The notes under the pieces were generated by a model that made no database searches, was not told the origin of the DNA, and saw nothing but the letters and a program-made list of their open reading frames with translations. A stretch of 64,000 nucleotides of DNA from Loripinus fragilis (lineage: Eukaryota; Mollusca; Bivalvia; Lucinida; Lucinidae). Shown here piece by piece: positions 21,480 through 32,387 of the stretch (the stretch's first letter is position 1; each line of letters opens with the position of its first letter). The stretch is taken from NCBI GenBank assembly GCA_964019695.1, contig OZ026515.1, forward strand, positions 134,536,549 to 134,600,548. Direction: 5' to 3'. A program made the position numbers and the translations under genes.

Positions 21480-22470
21480 CCCGTCTCTAGATTTGCCATG
21501 GCATTTTGTTGTTTTCCATGGAATTTGTAAAATTTTCTACTGATTCCATAGAAAATCATCAAATTTGCCGTGGATTCCATAGAAAACTGCCGTAGATTCT
21601 ACGAAATAAGTAACTTTCCGTAGAAAACATTTTCTATGGATTTGTTTTCCACCGAATTCATGGCATTTTTTCCGTCGTTTCACTTTTTTTCTATGGATAA
21701 TTGGTTTTTGGCCATGGATTTCATATTTTATGCCGTGGAAAATGGACTTAACAAATTTTCAGAGCCAAAAAAGAACGGAAAAATAACTTTGTCAATTTTT
21801 GGAATGGAAAATGACTTAGTTTTATTCTTGGACCTCAGAGAGCATTGAACAAATCACTTTATATTTCTTTCAAAAAAGTGTGAATGAGTGCCTTGAGATA
21901 TTGATAATAATTATTGTTATTAAGTACAGGCCTTGCATTCAGCTACATCTTTTTACTCAATGGTGACTTTCTTATTTCATTTGTTAGCAGTGGTCAATAC
22001 CAAAGAGGTACATTTGTACATAAGGCACATTGGGTGTTGACAAGGACATTCAAAAGTATACTTTAAAACAAAACAAAGGCTTTACCTAGCAACCCACCCT
22101 CTTTTGGGTGCTTTTTTGTGATATTTAAGACTTTAACTGGATCAGAATTCTGCAAGGTTAAGTGAAAATCTCTCTTATATATTTGCAAACAATAAAGACA
22201 CAGGTAAGCCTGTATAGCTGCCTACTAAGATCAGCATCTTTGTTTATGAGACAATGCTGACATTAATTATCAGTTGGCACAAGTAGCTATTTGTGTAGGC
22301 AGTAGATAGATAGCCATAGATTCCATGGAAAAAAAATCACGGCAATTTTCTAGGGAAAAAAATTGTGACATCACTTCCTGTTTTGATTCAATTTGGAGGG
22401 AGAATTTGAAGGACATGTTTGGTATGTTGTTTATTTCAATTTCTGATATTATTTAAGGCTAATTTGATTT

Positions 22471-24015
22471 ACCTTCCAGAGAGAAGGCTCTCCTTACCTT
22501 GCATGTAGTGACAGAAATGCATTTTTTACTTCAGAAAAACCTAAAAAATATCATGCATGGTCGTGTCAAAATGTATGTGATGCGCTGACCTTTTTGTTGG
22601 ACAACATTTTTATTCGATTTGGCACCAAGCTCTATAGACAAGTAGTTGGGATTCCTATGGGCACTAATTGTGCTCCCCTGGTTGCAGATTTATTCCTGTT
22701 TTGTTATGAAAGGGACTTTATGATGTCTCTTTCTGATGATAAGCAGGCTGATGTTATTGATGCGTTTAACACTACTTCCAGATATTTGGACGATATTTTA
22801 AATATTAATAATGTTTATTTTGAAAATATGGTTAGTCAAATATACCCTTCAGAGCTCCAACTTAATAAAGCCAACGCCTCTGATACCGAAGCCGCATTTT
22901 TAGACTTGCATTTGTCAATTTCTAATGGTATTGTTTCTACCAAAATTTATGATAAACGTGACGACTTTGATTTTGAAATTGTCAATTTCCCATTTTTAGA
23001 TGGTGATGTTCCTCGTTCTACATCCTATGGAGTCTATATCTCTCAACTCATTCGTTTTGCTAGAGCATCTAGCTATGTTACTGACTTCAACACTCGCAAT
23101 AAATTGTTAACTCAGAAACTTCTTAAACAGGGCTCTCCGTATCATAAACTTCGCAAAACATTTTCAAAATTTTATAGACGATACTTTGATTTGATTTCTA
23201 AATTCCAAGTTGGACTTAAATCTCTCTTGCGCCAAGGACTTTCGGAACCTGATTTCTATGGTGACTTGGTGTATAAGTTGAAGAAGATTGTTGGCTCTAA
23301 TAATTTTTCAGCGCAGTTCATTAAAATAATTTCCCATTATAAAAAGATTGGCTATAACATTAATGTATTGCAACAGACTGCATGCTTGGTAGTCAACCCA
23401 ATCACAGTTGGCAACTTTGCTTTCCTCTTTAATTGCACGCCGGTGGGTCGGACTTCAGACTCTATGATGGTTCCGACTTAAAGACTTATCTATTGATGAG
23501 ATGGTAGGGGCCTGATGCTTTGGCTGTTTGTCGGGTCCACCGGGGTTTACCTGTTGGATTTCTTTTGCTCCGGTATTCAGTTTAATTTACTGTTGAGTCC
23601 TTATCCTTGCTTTATCTCCTTGTTATATCTTGATTTATATGTTTTAGGAGATGATGCATTGATAAGTTAGGGGTCTTTCATGCAAACCAAATATCTATGT
23701 GTCTTGATCCACATCTGAATTAAGGGTGAGGTTGGCGCCGTTAAACCGGTTTAAGCCCTCCAGTAAAATATTTTACTGACCGTTCCAAGGCGGTACTTCT
23801 TTTGTGGATCTTTTATGTTTTTGTTCTGTCTTGTGTTTGCTATGTTTTGTGCGCGTCTGTTTATATGTGCTTCGTGGTCACCTGCTGGGAAAGGGCTGAC
23901 CTCTTGGCTCTCGTTTGTGGTGTCTTCTGTGAGTTTGTCACTTTCCCATTGGTATCCTGGGTCAGGTGTGGTACTTGATTGTATCGATTCCTGATCTTTG
24001 CAACCTTACTTACTT
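22471..24015 (+). mobile_element. Penelope-like (tentative) retroelement P, plus copy, 5' truncated
   Basis: Homology with the minus copy starts abruptly at ACCTTCCAGAGAGAAGG (22,471), just after RT motif A, and runs to the 3' terminus TTGCAACCTTACTTACTT. 5' truncation is the usual outcome of incomplete target-primed reverse transcription. The two copies form inverted arms of about 1.5 kb. Confidence 0.85.
22474..23481 (+). pseudogene. Reverse transcriptase of element P, N-terminally truncated
   Basis: An uninterrupted frame covers FQREGSPYLACSDRNA, motif B GIPMGTNCAPLVADLFLF, the catalytic SRYLDDILNI (about 22,776-22,806) and the C-terminal region through KRDDFDFEIVNFPFLDG and YGVYISQLIRFAR to the stop at 23,479-23,481. 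It keeps the YLDD that the minus copy lost but lacks everything before motif A, so it cannot encode a whole RT. In the shared C-terminal 217 codons the two copies differ at only a handful of residues. Confidence 0.85.
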
Positions 24016-24783
24016 CTCTTCCATGCCAGAAATGTATTATGGTTTTAATATTGCCATAGCACTGCCTGGCTTATTCATGTGAGTGATACTCAACATCGTT
24101 TTGAATAATCATTTAATTGCTCTAAGGTTCCTATACCCCACCCATCACAAAACAATGTATATTTGTTCAATGTTGTCTTTGTTAGTGTGCTTTTTGAAAA
24201 TAAGTTTCTGTCTGATAAACAATAATCTTATTTGCTCATTTTTCAATTTTTATTAAATTGAAATTTAATGGTGTTATTAAATATGAATAAGATTTCAATT
24301 AACAATGTTTCAGTCATATTCAGCCAATGAGTACATTGGTGAGAAACTGTTCTGCTCTGTTTTGTGGAAATTTTCCATGGAATTGATGAAAGATTTTCCA
24401 TAGTATTTACGAAAATGTTTTCATGGAATCAACGGCATATTTCCGTAAAATCTACGGAAACTTTCCATGGAACCAATGGCATATTTCTGTAAAATCCACG
24501 GAAACTTTCCATGGAATCAACGGCATATTTCCATAGAATTAACTGCATTGTTCCATGGAATCAACGGCATATTTCCATAGAAATTACAGCATTGTTTCAT
24601 GGAATCCACTAAACTTCCGTGGAATCAATGGCAAAAATCTATGGCATTTCATGAACTTCCACAATTTTTTGTTGTTGATTTATTTGCCATCAACTGCCAT
24701 GGAAACCTTAAAATGCCGTCCGAATACTCCGTAGATTTTAACCGCGGATTTCAAGAGTTTTCCATGGCAAATCTAGAGAAGGG

Positions 24784-26739
24784 CGTGACGCAGCTGATTT
24801 CTTTGCTTTTCTTATTCACAAGGTAGTTTGTTTTTAGTTTTGTTTATGCACTATTTGATTTTGTTGAGGTATTTGTAACCATAGTACATGTGTTATATAT
24901 GTCCTATGAAAAGTGAGTTATGGCCTGTTTGTTGGTTTTAAAAGGTTTACTTAATTAGGCTTATTGTGATAGTCTTAAATATATATGCAAAACCATCGAA
25001 AATGTGAACAACATTGCTGACATAGCTTGCAGACAGCATTTTAAGCATAAACTTGCTCACTCTTGTACCTATATCCTTGTAGTAGATATGTGTGAAGAAT
25101 AACGCTGTTTGAGGACTGTCTTGTATATAGTGAAAGGAAAGTAGTTCAGTTTTATTTCAAGAATAATGCCATATTAAAACTACACATTTCGAGTATGTTA
25201 CCAGTTACAAGTGCTATCCAATCTGGTATATTGCACTTGTATCTACGAGCAGTAGATGTATACATTAATGTAATTTACCTACCCTATATGCAATCAATTC
25301 CTGTCTTAGCAAATTGTCATGGATAACAGATAGATTCTACACTAGAACAGGCGAGTTAACTACCTGAGGATCTTATACACATCAAGCAAATCAGAGATGT
25401 TAAACCAATTGATTATGCTAGTAAATGTACATATAAGATAAACATTTCAGGGCACATTTACTCGAAATGACCCCAAACTGATGGAAAACTATGAACACAA
25501 TCAAATCATCAGGTGCTCCAATATGGTGAATGCCTGTGTTCCCAAGAAGTCACCAGACATCTGTTTTTGGGAAATTTGATTTGGAATAAAACTTGCATTG
25601 GCATTTTACAGTTAAAACGAATTTATAACATAAAGAAACACATGTCAATAACCTCATAGCAATTGGTCTCTATGATCATTGCAAAAAATAATAAGCAAAA
25701 TATGTTTAACAATGATACTTAGAATTGAATTTATCGACACTGAAACAATTACAATGTATAAAAAGTTGCGCTGTGAAAGACATAGATATATATTTTATGA
25801 TATCTTAAAATTAGAGGTTACCTTTAATATCATATCTATACTGCTTCTATATATGGATGAATACTTAAACACAAGCAGCCTGATTTCAAAGAATACTGCT
25901 TTTGAATCAACATCATTTCATTTATATGTGCAAATGAAAGGACACCACTACAGTTAAAAGTTATATGGAGGATTACCCTTAATGTCAGGGCTATTTCCAT
26001 GATATACCCCACAAAAAGTTAACAATGTTTTCACTGGATGGTCATTATTAGAAATAATGTACCTGTATATTGTCGTTATGTTATGTATGTTACCATCTGC
26101 TAACAAGCCGATGTGAAGACCAATGTGAGGATATACTCCTTCCAGAATATGGTATTAACCATATTCCATCATAGTTTCAACACGCCTGATGTTTTATGAA
26201 AGGAGGCTTGGTCTTTGTGTTTTCATGAAGCTATGCTTAGTATATGCAATTAGCAGGTAGTGGCCTTGTAAAGTGTTTTACAATTACTCATAGATGGGAA
26301 CAAACACAATGAAATTGTGAAATGAGAAAAGAAATATATTTTAGTCTATAAGCATGAGCTCATGGCCAAGTCATTCATGAAAGCTGTAGCTAGGAACATA
26401 TACCTTTGAGAAATGTTTCAATTTCAGATGGTAAAATGTAACGTAAATAACAACTTAAATACATCTTATGTATAAAAGGATACATAATTGCATAAAATGA
26501 CGTATTCATACAAAGTATTAAGCAAAAAAATATTTCTTTAAAATGAAATGGTTATTCTTAGTTGTATTACATTTTAATTGATTTTATACAGTAACGTACT
26601 TTACTTGCCTATTCTGAATATTCGACCTCGGAAAACTTGGTAAATCATTGCTTTCCAAACATGATAGACACACACCTAGCAGGAAAGCAATAAAAAAATT
26701 CTTCCATTAGGGTAGAAGGGAACTTAAAATTTGAATTTT
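24784..26739. other. AT-rich interior of the large TIR element, no gene seen
   Basis: A 92-codon frame at 25,679-25,957 has no recognisable domain and is probably chance. Nothing else supported. Confidence 0.4.
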
Positions 26740-27662
26740 GCCCCTATATAAATAAAATATTGCTACAATTTTCACAGATTTTGAACTTAAATGACCTTTG
26801 ACCCAAGCACACATCATGCCTTGATGATGCTGTTTGTTTATATAGCATGGCTGTATTATCCAAAAGAGATTGTGCATTACTTTGAATCATAATTTTGGAT
26901 AGCTAATTGATAAAAACGCTAAAATCTGACGTATATAGAAGAATTTGCACTCAGTTGACCTTTGACCTAATTCTGGGACTTTGGGGCATTTCCAGACTTG
27001 GCATCCACCCCTATCCCTCTTAAAATACATCAAGATACACTTTAAGCATGGATGCCAAAATGTACTCAAAAATGCCAACAGATTTTTTTTCAGACTCTGG
27101 ATGGCCAACTATTTATATCATGATTATTTAGTTATTTTAATGATTATTTTACAAAATAAGGCTATTTATCATGTGTTCCTTTCAGTACATATCTGGCGAT
27201 GTCCAGTGTTCAGTGCTAGGAGTGATATTTTATGAAAATGGTAGCCGAATTGGATAATACGAAAAGGACTATCATCTTGTGAAAAGGACCGTTGAATATA
27301 AATACAAAGTTAAATTAGGATTTTTTTTTTCTCTTTAATTATACATGAGAAAAAGATATAATACAACAAATTGTGGGATTGTAAATTTTTAGGCCAGCTA
27401 TTTATTGCTGGGAGTGATATTTTACGAAAATGGCATCCAAAATGGATAATGCGAAAAGGACTATTATCTTACGAAAAGGACCGCTGGATATAAATAGAGA
27501 GCTAAATTTGATTTTATTTCTCTTTAATTATGTATTATAAAAGACATATAATTTAGATATTTAGTGATAGGGTGATTATATTGTACGAAAATTGATAATG
27601 CAGAAACACAGACGTATATTAAAATTTAGGATCCGTTGCGAATACGAAAAGGACTGTTGAAT

Positions 27663-27924
27663 GGTATCCTCATGGGTTTCTATTGTCTATTAGAGTTTTT
27701 AATAAACCACATGAAAAAAAGTTTGATTAACAACACAAACTAAAAACAGTGATATCTAATCAACTAATTGATTTAATAATTTGATAATCTTCATCACTCA
27801 CGTGTCACAAAAATCACTTACATGTCAATTAGGTTTGAGTGAATACTGACTTAGATATTTAAACAACCAACTAATGAGAAACTTTATCAGTATTATCTGG
27901 TAACATTGCGTACATCTGTACGAA
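27663..27924. other. No gene seen
   Basis: AT-rich spacer between the large TIR element and the SGNH remnant. Confidence 0.4.
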
Positions 27925-28330
27925 AATGCCGAGATTTGCATTGTTTGATGACAGCTACATCAGCAGACTGAGAAACTACTGCAGCGGTTGTTTGAATGTT
28001 CCAGGGTGGGTGAAGTTCTATGGTAAGAGAGGGCTATGGACAGATCGTCTTAGGGCCGATTTTAAGGCCGAGCGACTGTGGAGAGATGCCTAACGTGCTG
28101 AAGCAGATGTCTACTTCATCAACATTGGGGGAAATGATATAACAAAGACTTCAAAACCCGAAGATATCTTCAGAAGTTGACGAGCTACATCGACACGCCC
28201 GATGAGATGTCTACGTTGCTGAGATCCAGACCAGAGGCGACTTTAGAGACGGGCTGACGAAAACAGAGTTCAAGAAACAACGAGCTGAATTGAATCAACT
28301 TCTGATCCGGCCTATTCTGGTGGGTCACTT
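27925..28330 (+). pseudogene. SGNH/GDSL hydrolase-like domain remnant of a retroelement ORF1
   Basis: The plus frame starts MPRFALFDDSYISRLRNYC (the family's GDS block reads DDS here), then VKFYGKRGLWTDRL, then after a stop DVYFINIGGNDITKTSKPED (the block III GGND is intact), and after another stop and frame change VYVAEIQTRGDFRDGLTKTE. This order is that of the esterase-like domain found in ORF1 or accessory ORFs of some animal LINEs. It has at least two stops and one frameshift. It may derive from the same LINE family as the neighbouring RT fragments, but it is not physically joined to one. Confidence 0.6.
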
Positions 28331-28440
28331 TGGCCTGATATATCACCCATCCCAATACTTTACAATATAAATTAGGCAGCTCATTATAATAAGTCTTCTT
28401 TTATTATGCCTCATACAAGCTTGTGCAGCGCAGCGCTAAC

Positions 28441-28705
28441 GCCTCAATAGCTTAGTTGGTAGAGCGTCTGTTTTCCAAGAAAGAGATCGTTAGTTCGAAT
28501 CCCATGGCAACACCATACCACAGGTGTAAAAGGTGTAAAAATGGTACCAGCAGCTCACTTGCTGACGCTTGCATAAAAAGGGGTTGTGCTAGGAAGATAG
28601 AGTAAGGCAGGAAAATATTTGTTAAAGATATTGTTATGTCGCAGAATAGCTCGTGAGCTAATGTTGTCTGTTTCATTATAAGCAATGTTAAATAAGGTTC
28701 ATTAT
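28441..28705 (+). mobile_element. tRNA-derived SINE S2, copy 2
   Basis: A box TAGCTTAGTTGGTAGAG, B box AGTTCGAATCC, then the S2 body (TGCATAAAAAGGGGTTGTGC, AGGAAGATAGAGTAAGGC). A short S2 tail-like piece, TAAGTCTTCTTTTATTATGC, precedes it at about 28,390, suggesting an older copy was in place first. Confidence 0.85.
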
Positions 28706-28959
28706 CTGTTATCTTTATCTTCTTTACCTGATATTAGCTCTTCTACACTATTTTAACCTATAGTCTTTCATCCCTTTCACTATTTGCTTTTAACTCTTTT
28801 CTTAAAATTCAGTTTGACAGGGCATCTGTCTAGAATGTCCTCGCGGGCATGTGACAGAATGAAGAGAAAGATAGATAATCGCTTCTTGCACACCTACACA
28901 GTTGAAAAAAGAAGGAAATGATACAGGCCCAAACCTAGAAAATTAATACCACTAAGTCT

Positions 28960-29200
28960 TCTTGAAAGCAGTGCTCTAGTTATGTTAATCATCGGATCAG
29001 TACTTTGTGTCCTTCTAGTTTTGTTATTCAGTACTTTGCGTCATTCTAGTTTTACAATCATATTGAGCTGGTTGCTTTACTTTAATTGTCTTCCTGTTGG
29101 CTTGTGACTGTGAGTGTTCTGTGGCTCTTCCTCGCGGTGCTGTGGGTTGGTCTGCAGTGTGGGATTGTGCTGTTTCTTGATCATTATCACTTATCTTTGG
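28960..29200 (+). repeat. Dispersed repeat F5, copy 1
   Basis: Contains TGTGGCTCTTCCTCGCGGTG and TTTCTTGATCATTATCACTTA. Sister copies lie at 30,495-30,790 (plus) and 37,408-37,600 and 39,618-39,775 (minus). The terminal CTGATCA..CACTTACTT resembles the 3' end of element P, so F5 may be a related 3' end. Confidence 0.55.
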
Positions 29201-29239
29201 GTAAAAAATATATCTTATAATTGTCTATTTTTTAGAATT

Positions 29240-29497
29240 CATGCGAAGATCCAGAAAATTAGTTCGGTGGGGAGGGGGATCCTGAAAACATCTTTTTAGT
29301 CATCACTGTATTCCAGAGAGGGCCGTATGGACCTCCCAGAGAAGCAATTAGACCCAATGGACAAACTATTTCTCGAGAAAGGGGGGGGGGGGGGGTCCAT
29401 ACCATTATTTATAAGGAAACATATAGCAATTTGTGATTTTCCGGGGGGGGGGGGGGGCGGGGGGCGGCCCCCTGCTCCCACCCCGTCTGGATCCGCC
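29240..29497 (+). mobile_element. G-rich GGATCC element F4, copy 2
   Basis: Starts TTCATGCGAAGATCCAG and ends CCCGTCTGGATCCGCCC, with two long G runs (29,379-29,394 and 29,443-29,457). The poly-G runs create artificial glycine/proline frames on both strands. Confidence 0.65.
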
Positions 29498-30014
29498 CCA
29501 TTGTCTTGCGCAGGTGCGATACTAAAGAATCGACCTGTCTGCTAAGGCACATCACGACTGAAAAATCGGATTTGTGTCAATATGCGGTGTGCATTACCCG
29601 AAACACTACGTTAAGAAAGTAACAAGCACTGAATGGCTATAAATAATCCGTTTATGGAGACACCCAGTAACCTTTGGTAGCTAAACAATAACAATGATTG
29701 GTATTACAGTATTTAGCAAAACAATGATAAGATTTTCTACACTAAAACATTTTTGGGTCAAAAATTTGGTTTCAGTGACACGTGATGACGCAAATGGTTA
29801 ACAAGTATGAACCAACCAATCGGGCGAATCACATGATTTGATGACGCTATTGATAAACAAATATGTCACCTGAACCCACAATGCTCAAATCAGACAGGTT
29901 AGTATTTGAAAGATGCTTCCCGGCGGAGAGAATGGGATCCGCCCATGAAAGAGCTACATGCATTAAGAGACTATTTTGGCCCCCCTATGAGGCCAAAAAA
30001 TGAATTTCTCTTTT
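29498..30014. other. No gene seen
   Basis: No repeat boundary or exon recognised in this interval. Confidence 0.4.
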
Positions 30015-30478
30015 CACCAAATTCTTATTATTAGTTTATTAGAACAATGGACAAAATGTAGAAGTCTGATATTAGTTTGACTTTTACCGTTGCTATGGTA
30101 ACAAAAATGGCCGCCAAAATAGGCTGAAAATAGGAAATTGATCATTTTGGAGCAAATTTGAGACGTTTGACAGAGCAATTAACATAGAGCACAAGCAAAT
30201 ACCAAAAAGATATTTTAACAGATGATGAGAATTATCATGGCACATAACATATTAAAAGGATACTTTGGCATTTAGCTGTGCTGATATCTAATTCGTAAAA
30301 AAATCGGTCTCTCAAAGCCTTAGATTTGGTCAAAAATGGCAATTTCTCTATTTTATGCCTATTTTGTTGGCCATTTTGTTACCATAGCAACGGTAAAATT
30401 TAAATAAATGCCGAAATTTTACACTTCAGTCATTCTTCTAATAAACTAATCAAAAGAAATATAGGGCGAAGATTTGGT
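30015..30478. mobile_element. Palindromic element of about 460 bp
   Basis: The left arm (TTAGTTTATTAGAA, then TTTTACCGTTGCTATGGTAA, then AAAATGGCC) returns inverted on the right (GGCCATTTTG, TTACCATAGCAACGGTAAAA, TTCTAATAAACTAA). The arms are about 100 bp each and diverged. No ORF. Confidence 0.75.
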
Positions 30479-30494
30479 ACCAGTAAAAAGCATT

Positions 30495-30790
30495 TAAGCC
30501 CTACGGTGGCTTAGGCTGCTGTCTGTTCTAAGGTGGTGGTTCTGTTGCTGAATTTTTGTCAATTGTTACTCCCATTATGTGAGTTTGTTATTGTTCTATG
30601 TTGTGTTGTGCGTTACTTTATGTCCACTCTAGTTTTGCAATCATCTTATTGGGGAAGAGAGAGCTGGTTGATTTGCTTAGTTTGTCTTCCTGGTGTCTCT
30701 TCCTGTGGCTCTTCCTCGCGGTGCCATGAATTTGTCTGTGGTTTGTGATTGTGGTATTTCCTGATCATACTCACTTACTTTTTTCATTAG
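30495..30790 (+). repeat. Dispersed repeat F5, copy 2
   Basis: Shares CTCTTCCTCGCGGTGCCATG and CCTGATCATACTCACTTACT with the copy at 28,960, and adds TTGCTTAGTTTGTCTTCCTG upstream. Confidence 0.55.
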
Positions 30791-32059
30791 AAGGTATGAG
30801 GTTCGACAAGCTAAACTGATTCTATCCGAGATGTTTATTTCAGATTCTTTTTTACCCGCTCTAGTAATTCCTAGATGGGTTGCTCTGTCTGATACTACCT
30901 GCTTATGCCCAGGTCACACATTCACAGATCACCTCGCCAGTTCCACTATGGATAAAATATCAAGGATGACCCCGGAAATGTCATTTTTCGTAGTCCAATA
31001 CGGATGCACAACAGTGTGGCTACGGGTTTTGACGTATCTACCAAGAATAAGATAGAAAATTAGCCTTTTGGTGACATAATTGATAGGGTTTGTTACGGTC
31101 TAGTACAGAATGCAGTGGCTTTGATACGAGAATGACACGGTTAAATATGGAACAACACGTGTCAAGGCGTGTGCACTGCTGATGAAGAACGGTTTGCTAC
31201 TGTGCAAGTAAGGGTAAGTATGGATAAGAAGTGTCTGAAGCGGGTTAATACAAACTGCCACGGACCTAACCCAATAACCAGTTCGTACATACAAAACTGC
31301 CTTCAGGGCTTGAAAATTAAGGTGAGTGATCCGGGGTAACGTGACCCTCTTGTTTTATAACTTTTACTGAATGTAGAAACAAAATTTGGTTCTTCTCAAA
31401 AGTATTTGGTGATTTGGACAAATTGTGTTAAGAGATGATTGCGATTATAAACTGTCAGTGTTGATTGTAAACAGATAAGAACCAGACTGCATCATATAAT
31501 CAGTTTGTGCCGGCTCTGAACCTTTCCATTTCAGTCACAAATAGTATTAATTCAGGGGATATTCTCGAGTTTTCTTGCTGCATAGGCTCAGCTCTAGCAT
31601 CTACTGTTTACCATAAAAAATATCAAGCCCTTCAGGCATACCCAAAAATATTTGTTATTTTAGCATATCCTAAAACATTATTCCAATTCAGAATCTTTTC
31701 TTTTAATAGACTTTAATATGACCCACAAAAATAGCGGTAACCTTCACCATTATCCACACAATAATTCACACACCCAAAATAGTCAGGTTTCTGAAAACCT
31801 CGAAAATTATCCAAATTCAAAACATTGACGCCCAAATAATTGCCAAGCCAATGTGTACATATAAATATCAGAGTACACCACTAACGTGTGTGTACGTGTA
31901 CTGTTGGCGGTCGTCTGTAAAAGTACTTGACCAGGGCAATAGGGAAAAAGGACTAGAACCATTAAGGTATTATGTATGGCTTAGATATAACATATGTTTA
32001 TATTTAGAAATTCATGTTTCTGACAACCTGTTGAGTTTGAAAATGCATCTGATTCGTTC
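30791..32059. other. No gene seen; diffuse repeats
   Basis: 31,080-31,290 has GTACGG/CGGTTT-type motifs that recur at 33,620-33,960. Open frames here are short and lack splice context. Confidence 0.35.
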
Positions 32060-32290
32060 TTTACCTTGCAAGTGGCAATTTTTGTCACCTGCTAGCATTG
32101 ATTTCAAATAGTAATTTAGGACCCAGATAGGGTCTGACAAAATGTCAGACCTGTTCTGGATCCAAACTGTTTGACAATTGTGGAATTCCTGAAAGATTTG
32201 TTTTAAAAGTGGACTTTTTTTTAAAAAAAAAAATCAACAGGCAACAAAAAAGACTTGCAAAACAACAAAAAAAAATTATAAAATAAGCAA
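32060..32290. repeat. H3-type GATC repeat copy
   Basis: GGACCCAGATAGGGTCTGAC, then the inverse GTCAGACCTGTTCTGGATCC, then AAACTGTTTGACAATTGTGG and GAATTCCTGAAAG, matching the order at 62,640-62,770. Confidence 0.55.
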
Positions 32291-32307
32291 AAAGCTAGTA
32301 AAGACTA

Positions 32308-32372
32308 TGTAAGTAAGTAAGGGTGCAAAGATCAGGAATCGATACAATCAAGTACCACACCTGACCTAGGGG
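32308..32372 (-). mobile_element. 3'-end fragment of element P
   Basis: GTAAGTAAGGGTGCAAAGAT then CAGGAATCGATACAATCAAG and ACCACACCTGACC match the 3' terminus of element P read on the minus strand. The fragment stops where the TTCGTCTAAA element begins. Confidence 0.85.
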
Positions 32373-32387
32373 TGCATGACATTTCGT

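Larger units (their letters stand above)
21480..24783. mobile_element. TIR element dense in CCATGG subterminal repeats
   Basis: Ends CCCGTCTCTAGATTTGCCAT (21,480) and its inverse ATGGCAAATCTAGAGAAGGG (ending 24,783) match at 21 of 22 bases when the adjoining G/C is included. Both flanks carry many short motifs of the type TTCCATGGAAT, CCGTAGAAAA and TCCATAGAAA, in either orientation (21,490-21,750, about 22,310-22,370, 24,345-24,770). Element P has inserted at 22,471-24,015. No transposase is visible. No flanking target duplication was found by eye. Confidence 0.65.
19207..27662. mobile_element. Large element with long diverged inverted termini (about 8.4 kb)
   Basis: The left end (19,207-19,640) and right end (about 26,740-27,662) are inverted relatives. 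Shared blocks include AATGCGAAAAGGACT, TTGGCATTTTTGAGTACAT, ATAGGGGTGGATGCCAAGTC, TTAGGTCAAAGGTCA and GAGTGCAAA. The right end also has two to three tandem units of about 175-190 bp (27,214 onward) with GTGATATTTTA then GGATAAT.CGAAAAGGAC. No transposase, integrase or polymerase gene was found inside; most of the interior is AT-rich or later insertions. Superfamily unknown. Exact outer ends and target duplication not resolved. Confidence 0.55.

Noticed and set aside
17160..24015. Two element P copies read as the LTRs or TIRs of one large element
   Set aside because: Each copy has its own 3' terminus and a different 5' truncation, and the plus copy sits inside another element, so they are independent insertions.
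29296..29545. Pro/Gly-rich frames on both strands
   Set aside because: Produced by poly-G runs inside an F4 element.
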